From the NCBI RefSeq assembly GCF_022811525.1, contig NZ_CP063982.1, positions 1,426,001 through 1,490,000 of the forward strand: a stretch of 64,000 bases of DNA, read 5' to 3'. The notes beneath the pieces were generated by a model. That model did not search any database, was not told the origin of the DNA, and was given only the letters and a program-made list of their open reading frames with translations. This document shows, piece after piece, positions 24,876 through 33,546 of this stretch; position 1 is the first letter of the stretch; every line of letters starts with the position of its first letter. A program made the position numbers and the translations under genes. This DNA is from Orrella daihaiensis (GTDB lineage Bacteria; Pseudomonadota; Gammaproteobacteria; Burkholderiales; Burkholderiaceae_B).

Positions 24876-27308
24876 ATGACTTCAAGTACTACAGATTTGC
24901 CGGATTTTGATCCAGACGTACCGTCGCGTGAGGCGATTCTGCTTGAGTTGAGGCGTAGCACCACGCCATTAACGCCCGCCGAGTTAGCCGATCGCTTGGG
25001 GGTCGTGCGTGACGCCACGTGGGTCGGTTTTGAGCGCAGGCTCGCAGCCATGGAGCGTGACGGGCAGTTGATGCCGAATCGCAAGGGTGTTTTGCTGTTG
25101 GCAAAGAAACTGGATTTCATTGCTGGCAAGGTTCTTGGTCACCGTGATGGTTTCGGCTTTCTGCAGCGCGATGATGGTCAGCAGGATATTTTTCTGTCTC
25201 CCCGTGAGATGCTCAAGGTGCTGCATGCAGACCGCGTTTTGGTCAAGATAACTGGCGATTATCGTGGCAAACCTGATGGCACCATTGTTGAAGTGCTGGA
25301 GCGCCGCACCAACCGCTTGGTGGGTCGCTTCTTAAATGAGCGCGGTGTTTCGATTGTGGTGCCAGAGGATCAACGCATCAAGCATGATGTATTGATTCCG
25401 CCATCTGAGACCGCTGGCGCACAGCATGGCCAGGTCGTCACCGTTGAAATCATTGAGCAGCCAACAAGGCATACCCAGCCCTTGGGGCGTGTGGCTGAAA
25501 TTCTGGGCGAAATCGATGATCCAGGTATGGAAATCGAGATTGCAGTTCGCAAGTTTGATGTGCCGGTGGATTTTTCTGACAAGGCCCAGCGGCAGTGTGA
25601 CAAATTGCCCGAGGAGGTTAGGCGTCAAGATTTGAAAGGTCGAGTGGATTTGCGTGATGTGCCGTTAATCACAATTGATGGCGAGGATGCGCGCGATTTT
25701 GATGATGCGGTTTATTGTGAGCCGGTCGAGCTCGGACAGTCACGCAAGCGCTCGGCTTGGCGCTTGCTAGTGGCCATTGCCGATGTCAGCCATTACGTTA
25801 AGGATGGTGACGCTTTGGATGAGGATGCCCGTGAGCGTGGGACTAGCGTCTACTTTCCGCGCCGTGTGATTCCGATGCTGCCAACCAAGCTGTCTAACGG
25901 GCTGTGTTCGCTAAACCCGAACGTGGATCGTCTGGCCCTGGTATGCGATATGGTGATCTCAGCCTCGGGCGCGAAGGCCGGGGAGGTGTTGGCCTACCAG
26001 TTCTATAACGCGGTGATCCACTCTCACGCACGAACGACGTACACGCAGGTATGGGAAGCCTTGCAGCAACCGACAGGTCCCATTGCCAAGCAGATAGGCG
26101 CAGTACTGCCGCATATTCAAAACCTGCATGAACTGTTTGGTGTGCTGGCCGATGCTCGTAAACGCCGTGGTGCAATTGACTTCGATACCGTCGAAACCAA
26201 GATTGTCTGTAACGAGTTAGGTCGAATTGAACGGATTGTTGGACTGGTTCGAAATGACGCGCACCGTTTGATCGAGGAGTGCATGCTCGCTGCCAATACC
26301 TGTGCGGCTGACTTCATGCGGCGCAGCAAGCATACAGGGCTATTTCGCATTCATGAGGGTCCGACGCCAGAGAAGCTGCAGAGCCTGCGCGCATTTTTAA
26401 AAACCCTGGGGCTTGATCTGGCTGGCGGTGATGAGCCACAGGCGAGCCACTACGCGGCATTGGTGGATAAGGCGCGCAATCGTCCGGATTTCGATTTATT
26501 GCAAAGCATGTGTTTGCGCTCGATGCAGCAAGCTATTTACTCACCTGATAATGTCGGTCATTTTGGGTTGTCTTATCCTGAGTACACACATTTCACTTCG
26601 CCGATTCGGCGCTATCCCGACTTGCTGACACATAGAGTCATTAAGGCGTTGCTAGCCAAAGAGCGATACATGCCTGTTGCCCCAGATCATGTAGTGGTGC
26701 CAGGCATGACCCGTAAAGAGTATGAGCACGATATTTGGGAAAAGCTCGGTATCTTGCTTTCAGCTCGTGAGCGCCGTGCTGATGATGCCTCTCGTGATGT
26801 GGAGGCATGGCTTAAGTGCTGGTTCGTGAAAGAACGTGTCGGCGAGGTCTTTAGTGGCCGAATCACTGGTGTGGCCAGTTTTGGGATTTTCGTCACGCTT
26901 GATACGTTGCATGTCGAAGGCATGGTGCATGTTTCCGAACTCGGCACTGAGTATTTTCAGTTTAACGAGGCCATGCACGAGCTAAGGGGAGAGCGCACAG
27001 GCATGCGCTACCGACTGACCGATTCAGTACAGGTGCAGGTCGCGCGTGTGGATCTTGAGGCCCGGCGCATCGAGTTCAGGCTAGTGGCCGGCACGTCGTT
27101 CGCTTCACTTAAGCGCGAAGCAGCCAGAGCATCCACGGCAAGCACTCGTCATGTCAAAAAAGCAGCTTCGACCAAGCCCTTTGAACTTAAGGGTCAGACT
27201 GCAAAACAGCGACGTGCGCAAGCTAAGCGTAGCGCAAAGCCAGACAGTGCTGCCGCCAAGAAAACCGGTCGACGTGGCTCAAAGAAATCGCCTAGCCGGC
27301 GGCGCTAG
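24876..27308 (+). CDS. rnr: Ribonuclease R
   Basis: Processive 3'-5' exoribonuclease of the RNB family that degrades structured RNA, rRNA and, with tmRNA, defective mRNA. The 810-residue protein has in order an N-terminal helix-turn-helix (SREAILLELRRSTTPLTPAELADRLG), cold-shock domains (DGFGFLQRDDGQQDIFLSPREM), the RNB catalytic domain with acidic residues in ITIDGEDARDFDDAVYC, EYTHFTSPIRRYPDLLTHR, and an S1 domain (GRITGVASFGIFVTLD). A strongly basic Lys/Arg/Ser-rich tail covers about the last 70 residues. It is followed by rlmB 27 bases on, as in many proteobacteria. Confidence 0.97.
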   Translation: MTSSTTDLPDFDPDVPSREAILLELRRSTTPLTPAELADRLGVVRDATWVGFERRLAAMERDGQLMPNRKGVLLLAKKLDFIAGKVLGHRDGFGFLQRDDGQQDIFLSPREMLKVLHADRVLVKITGDYRGKPDGTIVEVLERRTNRLVGRFLNERGVSIVVPEDQRIKHDVLIPPSETAGAQHGQVVTVEIIEQPTRHTQPLGRVAEILGEIDDPGMEIEIAVRKFDVPVDFSDKAQRQCDKLPEEVRRQDLKGRVDLRDVPLITIDGEDARDFDDAVYCEPVELGQSRKRSAWRLLVAIADVSHYVKDGDALDEDARERGTSVYFPRRVIPMLPTKLSNGLCSLNPNVDRLALVCDMVISASGAKAGEVLAYQFYNAVIHSHARTTYTQVWEALQQPTGPIAKQIGAVLPHIQNLHELFGVLADARKRRGAIDFDTVETKIVCNELGRIERIVGLVRNDAHRLIEECMLAANTCAADFMRRSKHTGLFRIHEGPTPEKLQSLRAFLKTLGLDLAGGDEPQASHYAALVDKARNRPDFDLLQSMCLRSMQQAIYSPDNVGHFGLSYPEYTHFTSPIRRYPDLLTHRVIKALLAKERYMPVAPDHVVVPGMTRKEYEHDIWEKLGILLSARERRADDASRDVEAWLKCWFVKERVGEVFSGRITGVASFGIFVTLDTLHVEGMVHVSELGTEYFQFNEAMHELRGERTGMRYRLTDSVQVQVARVDLEARRIEFRLVAGTSFASLKREAARASTASTRHVKKAASTKPFELKGQTAKQRRAQAKRSAKPDSAAAKKTGRRGSKKSPSRRR

Positions 27309-27335
27309 ATAACAAATGCTTGAGAATCAATATCA

Positions 27336-28082
27336 ATGAGTCAATCTAAACTGTTGGCAGGATTTCACGCAGTTCAAGCTCGCGCGCGTCAGGCGCCAGG
27401 ATCAGTGCGCGAGGTTTATCTCGATGCGACTAGGCGTGATAAGCGCATGTCAAGTCTTCTCGCCTGGTTAAAAGATCAAGGTATTACGTGTCATGTCGTT
27501 GATGCCCAGCGGCTTGACCAGCTGACGCAAGGGGTTCGTCATCAAGGCGTTGTGGCGCTAGTGGAGCCTTTGGCATTGGCCCAAGATATTGACGAAGTGT
27601 TTGACACCATGCAGTCAGCCCCATTTATCTTGGTGCTCGATGGTGTGACTGACCCTCATAATCTCGGGGCATGTCTTCGAACCGCTGATGCGGCTGGGGT
27701 GCATGCTGTGATCGCACCCAAGGATAGGGCAGTGGGATTAAGCCCCGTGGTCGAGCGCGTTGCTTGTGGCGCTACCCAATCCGTGCCCTACATCATGGTC
27801 ACCAATTTGGCTCGGCAGCTGCGCGAGCTTAAAGACAGGGGGGTGTGGCTGATCGGTACTGATGAGCGTGCCCCCCAGACTTTGCATGAGGTTGATCAGC
27901 GTGGCGCGCTTGCCTGGGTGATGGGGGCTGAGGGAGCTGGCATGAGGCGCCTGACCCGCGAATTGTGTGATCATTTAGTGCACATACCCATGGGCGGTTC
28001 AGTCGAGAGTCTCAATGTCAGTGTGGCCACGGGGGTTTGTCTATATGAAACTGTTCGTCAGCGCCGTTTGCCAGCGCAGTAA
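27336..28082 (+). CDS. rlmB: 23S rRNA (guanosine-2'-O-)-methyltransferase RlmB
   Basis: SpoU-family methyltransferase that modifies G2251 in the peptidyl-transferase centre. The 248-residue protein has an N-terminal substrate-binding domain (LLAGFHAVQARARQAPGSVREVYLD) and the trefoil-knot SAM domain with VLDGVTDPHNLGACLRTADAAG, WVMGAEGAGMRRL and SVESLNVSVATGVCLYE. It sits directly after rnr and is probably co-transcribed. Confidence 0.95.
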   Translation: MSQSKLLAGFHAVQARARQAPGSVREVYLDATRRDKRMSSLLAWLKDQGITCHVVDAQRLDQLTQGVRHQGVVALVEPLALAQDIDEVFDTMQSAPFILVLDGVTDPHNLGACLRTADAAGVHAVIAPKDRAVGLSPVVERVACGATQSVPYIMVTNLARQLRELKDRGVWLIGTDERAPQTLHEVDQRGALAWVMGAEGAGMRRLTRELCDHLVHIPMGGSVESLNVSVATGVCLYETVRQRRLPAQ

Positions 28083-28115
28083 ACTGCGCTTATTAATTTC
28101 AGTGATCGATTGACC

Positions 28116-29366
28116 ATGACCGCTAAGAGCACTTTAAAGGGCTTTACCACCAAGATCTTGCACCATGATCGCTTACGTGGCACGGAGCACAACGCCGTGC
28201 ATCAACCGATCCATACATCGTCCCAGTACGCCTATGCCGATGCCAAAGACCTAGTCGCTGTGTTTCAGGGTCGACCAGGCTTCTCTTATGCGCGCCAGGG
28301 TACGCCGACTACAGCTGCGCTAGAAGCCAAGTTGGCTCAAATGGAGGCGGGAACTAGCGCTATTACGTTTGCGACTGGCATGGCTGCACTAACAGCCGTA
28401 TTTGCGACGTTGCTGAAGTCGGGTGATCATTTGCTTGCGAGTCAGTACGTATTTGGTAATACCAACAGTTTGTTCGGCACGTTGTCGCAGCTCGGTATCG
28501 AGGTGACTTTGGTTGATGCTACCAACCTAGATGCTGTCAAGGCGGCAGTGCGCACAAATACCCGGATGATTTTTGTGGAGACTATTGGTAACCCTGGAAC
28601 CCAAATTGCAGATTTAGAGGGTATCGGTGAGGTTGCCAAAGCTAACAATCTTGTCTATTTCGTTGATGGCACGCTGACCTCGCCTTACTTGTTTCAAGCC
28701 AAGTCTGTGGGCGCAAGTTTGACGATGCATTCCTTATCAAAGCACATTGCAGGTCATGCGCAGGCACTTGGCGGAGTGGTGATCGATACCGGTCTATTTG
28801 ATTGGTCCAGCTATCCGAATATATTGCCGACCTATCAAAAAAATGATCCGAAGGGCTGGGCGATGGCTCAGATCAAGAAAAAAGGCTTGCGTGACATGGG
28901 TGCAACGCTTGCCGCAGAGCCCGCTCACCGCATCGCAATTGGTGCTGAGACATTGGCGCTCAGGTTAGATAAGGCATGTGCCAATGCACTGGCGCTTGCT
29001 CAACTGCTCGATGGTCATCGCGCCGTCGCCAGGGTGGCTTACCCCGGCTTGCCTGATCACCAACAACACGACCGCGCCGCGCGCTTGTTTGGAGATCGGT
29101 TTGGGACGCTGCTTTCGTTTTCCTTAAATCCAGGATTGGATTGTGTCGAGTTTCTCAATAGCTTGAGTCTGCCGGTGTTGGCTACCCATGTAGGGGACAC
29201 GCGCACGCTAGCGTTGCCAGTGGCACAGACCATCTATCATGAAATGGGATCTGCGATGCGTGCTCAGATGGGCATTGAGGATGGCTTGATTCGTGTTTCC
29301 GTCGGTATCGAAGATCTGAATGATGTGTTGGCTGATTTTTCAAAGGCGCTTGACGCCATGGTTTGA
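28116..29366 (+). CDS. Cystathionine gamma-synthase family PLP enzyme
   Basis: Cys/Met-metabolism PLP enzyme, 416 residues from ATG 28116. An in-frame TTG at 28110 is possible. The family fold is clear: SYARQGTPTTAALEAKLAQMEAG, the phosphate-loop segment TFATGMAAL, and the PLP lysine in MHSLSKHIAGHAQALGG. The last motif differs from the usual S-x-TKY-x-x-GHSD by His for Tyr and Gln for Asp. Members act as O-acetyl/O-succinylhomoserine sulfhydrylase or cystathionine synthase or lyase. The exact reaction cannot be told from sequence here. It follows rlmB by 33 bases, so it may be read through from rnr-rlmB. Confidence 0.85.
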   Translation: MTAKSTLKGFTTKILHHDRLRGTEHNAVHQPIHTSSQYAYADAKDLVAVFQGRPGFSYARQGTPTTAALEAKLAQMEAGTSAITFATGMAALTAVFATLLKSGDHLLASQYVFGNTNSLFGTLSQLGIEVTLVDATNLDAVKAAVRTNTRMIFVETIGNPGTQIADLEGIGEVAKANNLVYFVDGTLTSPYLFQAKSVGASLTMHSLSKHIAGHAQALGGVVIDTGLFDWSSYPNILPTYQKNDPKGWAMAQIKKKGLRDMGATLAAEPAHRIAIGAETLALRLDKACANALALAQLLDGHRAVARVAYPGLPDHQQHDRAARLFGDRFGTLLSFSLNPGLDCVEFLNSLSLPVLATHVGDTRTLALPVAQTIYHEMGSAMRAQMGIEDGLIRVSVGIEDLNDVLADFSKALDAMV

Positions 29367-29501
29367 GGCCCGATCAGGTTGACGGGCGTATGTTATAGCG
29401 CAGTTTTTTTGAAAACTCCAACCATTGTTTACGCCCAACTTTCTGAAAGTCTCAAATTCGTCACACCCAATAAATATGCGGTTCTCAGCATGATTTTTTG
29501 C

Positions 29502-29531
29502 TTGACAGTCAGCGTTTGTGAGGGCTAAATA
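29502..29531 (+). promoter_or_regulatory. Sigma70 promoter for the HU gene
   Basis: A consensus TTGACA -35 and TAAATA -10 with an 18-base spacer (or CTAAAT at 17), about 100 bp before the HU start codon. It is one of the best matches in the window and suits a highly expressed gene. Confidence 0.65.
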
Positions 29532-29629
29532 CAAGTATGTGGTGTAACCGCACGGTTGGCGCTACGAAAACTCCACACGATTGCTCGCTGTGGACATTAT
29601 TAACTTGAATTGCAAGGGGTAATCCTGAC

Positions 29630-29902
29630 ATGAACAAAACCGAATTGATCGACCACATCGCCAGCAAGGCGGATATTTCGAAGGCTGCAGCTGCTCGTGC
29701 CCTCGACGCTCTGATCGGCGGTGTTAAGACCACACTCAAAAAAGGTGGCACGGTGACTTTGGTCGGTTTTGGAACTTTTGCTGTTTCGGCTCGTGCTGCT
29801 CGCACTGGTCGCAATCCGCGCACTGGTGAAACCATCAAAATCAAAAAGGCCAAAGTGCCAAAGTTCCGTCCTGGTAAGGCTTTGAAAGACGCTGTTAATT
29901 AA
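29630..29902 (+). CDS. hupB: DNA-binding protein HU
   Basis: Small histone-like protein that bends and compacts DNA as a dimer. The 90-residue protein has the helical dimer part MNKTELIDHIASKADISKAAAARALDAL and the DNA-binding beta arm with RNPRTGETIKI. AAGGGG about 10 bases upstream is the ribosome site. It has a consensus promoter and is followed by a GC hairpin. Integration host factor is excluded by the arm sequence and length. Confidence 0.96.
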   Translation: MNKTELIDHIASKADISKAAAARALDALIGGVKTTLKKGGTVTLVGFGTFAVSARAARTGRNPRTGETIKIKKAKVPKFRPGKALKDAVN

Positions 29903-29915
29903 ATTGCAATCGCGT

Positions 29916-29951
29916 TTGGCAGTATCGCTGCGGTCCGCTATAATGCGGACC
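29916..29951 (+). promoter_or_regulatory. tRNA-Val promoter embedded in a hairpin after HU
   Basis: TTGGCA and a perfect TATAAT with a 17-base spacer. The TATAAT (29939-29944) is exactly the 6-base loop between GGTCCGC (29932-29938) and GCGGACC (29945-29951). In the transcript from HU the same 7-bp GC stem followed by GTTGCTTTT can act as an intrinsic terminator, so one sequence may end the HU message and start the tRNA transcript. Confidence 0.65.
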
Positions 29952-30111
29952 GTTGCTTTTATAAATTCTGAGTAGTTCGGTTGTAGAAGCTGCTTTGGAG
30001 TAGTTGCTTTATAGAAGTTTTAACTCCGTCGTTAGTCTGATACCTTCCCAACTGTTTTCCGTATGTGGTTGCAACAAGGATCAGGAGCGCGGATCAGTAA
30101 AGCAAGACCGT

Positions 30112-30187
30112 GGGTGCTTAGCTCAGCTGGTAGAGCGGCGCCCTTACAAGGCGTAGGTCAGCGGTTCGAACCCGTTAGCACCCACCA
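30112..30187 (+). tRNA. tRNA-Val (TAC)
   Basis: 76 nt with encoded CCA. The acceptor stem GGGTGCT pairs with AGCACCC, the anticodon loop is CTTACAA with anticodon TAC, and the T loop is TTCGAAC. It lies about 160 bases downstream of its likely start site. No other tRNA or rRNA follows. Confidence 0.95.
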
Positions 30188-30373
30188 CGGTTATTTTGCT
30201 TGCACCCCCGCCTAGCAAACTGGCTAAGCGTTACAAAAATCCCAAGTTGTTACATCCCTGACTTAGGTGGTGCTGCCTCGCTATCACACCTCGCGTGTTG
30301 TCTGTTCGTTTGGTGTGCCAGAGGCATGCGCCCATATGTTGAAGTCAGCCGTATTCTAGGACAAGGCAAACCT

Positions 30374-33328
30374 CTAAACGCCGAGCTTTTCATTGATGGA
30401 AGCTTGCATTTTCCCGAGCTCAGTGTCTAACGCATCAGTCAGTGTCGGGGGTGCCGTAGTTTGCTGAAGAATCAAAGTTTCGATTTGTTCAACGAGATCT
30501 CTGATCTTTAGCGCGCCGACCTGGCTGGCACTGCCGCGAAGGCTATGCAAACGTTGCGCTGCTTGCTCATGCAAGCCGTTGGCCAGGTCTTCACGGGTTT
30601 GCTGTGCGACATGCCGATTCTCACTGATAAAGATCGGCAACAGGCGTCTAAAAAGCTCTGGGTTGTGATTCATGGTCTGCATGGCGTGTTCGAGATCGAT
30701 ACCGTCTATTTCAGGAAATACGCGCCACGGCACCGTTTCTATATGTGCGGTCAGACATTTGACCAATGAATCCTTTTGCAACGGCTTGTGTAGCAAGGCA
30801 TTGGCGCCAGCATTCATAATCTCTTTCTGTTGGGTGCCAACAAGGTCAGCGGTCATTGCAATGATTGGGATCGTTCGCCAACCCGGATTGGCACGAATAG
30901 CCTGGGTACATTCGATGCCGTTCATGTTAGGCATTTGTATGTCCATCAGTATCGCGTCAAACTCGTTATCGGCATGCTGCATTCGTTCAATCGCCTGCTG
31001 ACCGTCGAGGGCTGGCGTGACATGTATGCCAAGCGGACTCAGCATTTCGTTGATCAGAAACTGGATGGCTTGACTGTCTTCCACCACGAGCAAGTGCGTA
31101 TTAGTTAGACGCTGCGCGCCAGGTGTGAACGATTCATTGGTGTTTTTTGTGTCTGTAGTACTCGGCTCAGCGCTCGGCAAAGCTAATTCAAACCAGAATG
31201 TGCTGCCGATGTTGGGCAGGCTCTTGAATTCGATCGATCCGCCCATGGCCTCGATAATTTGCTTACTGATTGAAAGTCCCAAACCTGTCCCCCCAAAACG
31301 CCGAGCGGCCGCACTGTCGGTTTGTTTGAATGGCTTAAACACAAGCGCTTCGAGATCTTTTGGGATGCCTACACCGGTATCTTTGACTTCAACCCGAATG
31401 CCCTTTAAAGGGTCTCGTCCACTGATACAAGTCACGGAAACAGTCACCTCGCCACGGTCGGTGAATTTGACGGCGTTACCGACGAGGTTAGCTAAAACCT
31501 GCTCGATGCGAAACTCATCACCCATAAGCCACGTTGGGCAGTCAGGTGAGACTCGAGTAAACAGCCCAATTCCTTTGTCTGCAGCAAGCTTGCCGAACAT
31601 TCGCTCACATCTGCTGATAACTTCGGCAAGATTGAACCGTGTTGATGCTAAAGACAATTCGCCCGCTTCAATTTTGGCGTGATCCAGAACGTCGTTAACG
31701 ATACGCATCAAGAGATTGTCCACATCGCTTAGCCGTTGAACGAGGTCACGCTGCCTTGGACTTAACGCTTCTGCCTGTAAAAGCTCTGTGATACCTAAAA
31801 TACTGGTCAAGGGTGTCCGGATTTCATGGCTCATCATGGCCAGAAACTGAGCCTTTTGTCGTTCCTGCTCCTCGGCTTGCAGTTTCGCTTTAAGCAATTC
31901 ACGCTGCGAAGTACGCAGTGGGGTGACATCGACGAATGTGGCAATCGCTGAGCTATTTAAGGAAATGGCGGCGATAATGACGTCGTGCTTGACCCCGCTG
32001 CGACAGGCGATGCTTACTTCAATGGGGTTGCTAGGCGTATCGGTCTCGTGATGGGATTGCACCATCTGGGCCACTAGTTCTGAGACGTGTGCTGCGGTTT
32101 GTTCATCCTGGCAGGAAAAGTTAAAGAGTCGCTCGAGGTTCTGCACTTCGTCGGCTGTGTAACCAAAGAGTTCCGTGAAAGTAGCGTTGATAAAGGTCAC
32201 CCGCTTCGGCCGCACAGTATCGAACACGATCAGCGGTATGGGTACATGTTCCAGAATTAGCCTTAGCTCCGTTTCTTGCGCTTTTAGTTCAGTCGCTGCC
32301 GATTCAAGTGCGTGCTCACGTTGCGCTATGGCGTTGGCCATGGACTCGAAGTGTCGATTGATTTCAGTGAACTCAAGTGGTTGGCCGCTGAGGTCATTGT
32401 GTGGCTCGCTCACGGGCTTACCCGACTCCATTGAGCGGATTCGTGTCACGAGCGCTCCAATGGGAACCAACACATCTTGGCGCAACTTTCTCCCTTTAAT
32501 CAAAATCACCATCACAAGACCGGCTAGGATCGCAGCCAGGGCGATCAACAGCGCGTTTCGCTGCTCATCAAGCAGTTGGGTTGATACCAATACAACGAGC
32601 CTGGCACCAAGCTGATCCGAGCGGCTCACCACAGAGATCCAGCCTCTATTTTCTATTTCAATTCGGGGTGCCGTTTGGTTGCTATTGGTGAGGGTCTCGA
32701 TATCGATTCTTGGGATTGTGACATCAGGCCCTCCAGAAATCATGACGACGCCCTTGTCAGTAGTCATTAACAAGACGTTACCGGTGATCTTGGAATACTG
32801 ATCGATAAAGTTTCTGATGTATGCAAGATTGATGCGCCCCAGAATAATTTGGTCCCGAGTTTTGTAGGCAACATAGACGCTTGGCAGACCATCTTCATAG
32901 CCCTGTACGATTGAGGAAACCGAAGCGACATTGCTATCTCTCAGAAGCTGGTCCCAAACAGGTCCGGCGCTAAAGGTATAGCCCTCAAACACCCGGCTCT
33001 GTGGAGCTGACTTGTACAGCGAAATCACCCGCCCAGATTGATCAAGTTCGTACAGATCGGAAAATGTTCCAACCTGACGAAGCGAGTGTTGTCGACGCGC
33101 GGGGTCTGTCATGGAAGCAAATAAAACGAGCTGCTCTTGGGCATTCGCGAGCTCTGACTCAATAAAGACATGAACGTTGCCGGCATCTGCTACGTTGACC
33201 TGCAAAAACCTGTTCTGCAAAGCGTTAAACACATACGAGAGCGCACCCACAACAATGAGGGCGGTTACCAGCGCTGCGCCGATGTCAAGGCGAAGATTCT
33301 TGCCTTTTAGGGTTTTTGAATCAAACAT
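30374..33328 (-). CDS. Hybrid sensor histidine kinase (periplasmic sensor, PAS, HisKA, HATPase, REC, Hpt)
   Basis: 984-residue membrane kinase from ATG 33328. A TTG at 33343 overlaps the previous small frame. Domains in order: TM helix about 14-36; periplasmic sensor domain of about 220 residues; TM helix about 258-278; HAMP-like linker; PAS about 355-475; dimerisation domain with phospho-His501 in MSHEIRTPL; ATPase with N-box LANLVGNAVKFTD, DTGVGIP and GGTGLGLSI; receiver domain with Asp796 in LMDIQMPNMNG; C-terminal Hpt with His928 in RLHSLRGSA. It therefore carries a full internal phosphorelay, but no response regulator gene is adjacent. A periplasmic binding protein gene lies directly upstream in the same direction, suggesting a TorT/TorS- or LuxP/LuxQ-like arrangement. 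Confidence 0.93.
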   Translation of the reverse strand: MFDSKTLKGKNLRLDIGAALVTALIVVGALSYVFNALQNRFLQVNVADAGNVHVFIESELANAQEQLVLFASMTDPARRQHSLRQVGTFSDLYELDQSGRVISLYKSAPQSRVFEGYTFSAGPVWDQLLRDSNVASVSSIVQGYEDGLPSVYVAYKTRDQIILGRINLAYIRNFIDQYSKITGNVLLMTTDKGVVMISGGPDVTIPRIDIETLTNSNQTAPRIEIENRGWISVVSRSDQLGARLVVLVSTQLLDEQRNALLIALAAILAGLVMVILIKGRKLRQDVLVPIGALVTRIRSMESGKPVSEPHNDLSGQPLEFTEINRHFESMANAIAQREHALESAATELKAQETELRLILEHVPIPLIVFDTVRPKRVTFINATFTELFGYTADEVQNLERLFNFSCQDEQTAAHVSELVAQMVQSHHETDTPSNPIEVSIACRSGVKHDVIIAAISLNSSAIATFVDVTPLRTSQRELLKAKLQAEEQERQKAQFLAMMSHEIRTPLTSILGITELLQAEALSPRQRDLVQRLSDVDNLLMRIVNDVLDHAKIEAGELSLASTRFNLAEVISRCERMFGKLAADKGIGLFTRVSPDCPTWLMGDEFRIEQVLANLVGNAVKFTDRGEVTVSVTCISGRDPLKGIRVEVKDTGVGIPKDLEALVFKPFKQTDSAAARRFGGTGLGLSISKQIIEAMGGSIEFKSLPNIGSTFWFELALPSAEPSTTDTKNTNESFTPGAQRLTNTHLLVVEDSQAIQFLINEMLSPLGIHVTPALDGQQAIERMQHADNEFDAILMDIQMPNMNGIECTQAIRANPGWRTIPIIAMTADLVGTQQKEIMNAGANALLHKPLQKDSLVKCLTAHIETVPWRVFPEIDGIDLEHAMQTMNHNPELFRRLLPIFISENRHVAQQTREDLANGLHEQAAQRLHSLRGSASQVGALKIRDLVEQIETLILQQTTAPPTLTDALDTELGKMQASINEKLGV

Positions 33329-33339
33329 AGGCTGGTTTA

Positions 33340-33546
33340 TCAATTAAATATAGGCGGATGCATCTGCCACACAGTTTGTTTAGCAAGCACATCACCGTTT
33401 AGGCTCCGTAACAGACTGGGCATGCAAGGGTTGCACCAGTCGATCAGTGGGCGGCAGCAATGGCTCGATCCGGCAGTCCGAGTCGATCGAGTCAGCCGCA
33501 AGCAGAGCGGCTCGTACCTCTGTACCTCGGTATTGATGCGCTTCAT
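33340..33546 (-). CDS. Small overlapping frame between binding protein and kinase, doubtful
   Basis: 68-codon frame whose ATG overlaps the stop of the binding-protein gene (ATGA) and whose TGA overlaps a TTG start of the kinase. This geometry would suit translational coupling. The product (five Cys, three Trp-containing stretches, no recognisable domain) does not look like a known protein, and no ribosome site is evident. Another frame over 33392-33560 reads more like protein, so a frame change in the binding-protein gene is an alternative. It could equally be a non-coding spacer. Confidence 0.25.
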   Translation of the reverse strand: MKRINTEVQRYEPLCLRLTRSTRTAGSSHCCRPLIDWCNPCMPSLLRSLNGDVLAKQTVWQMHPPIFN

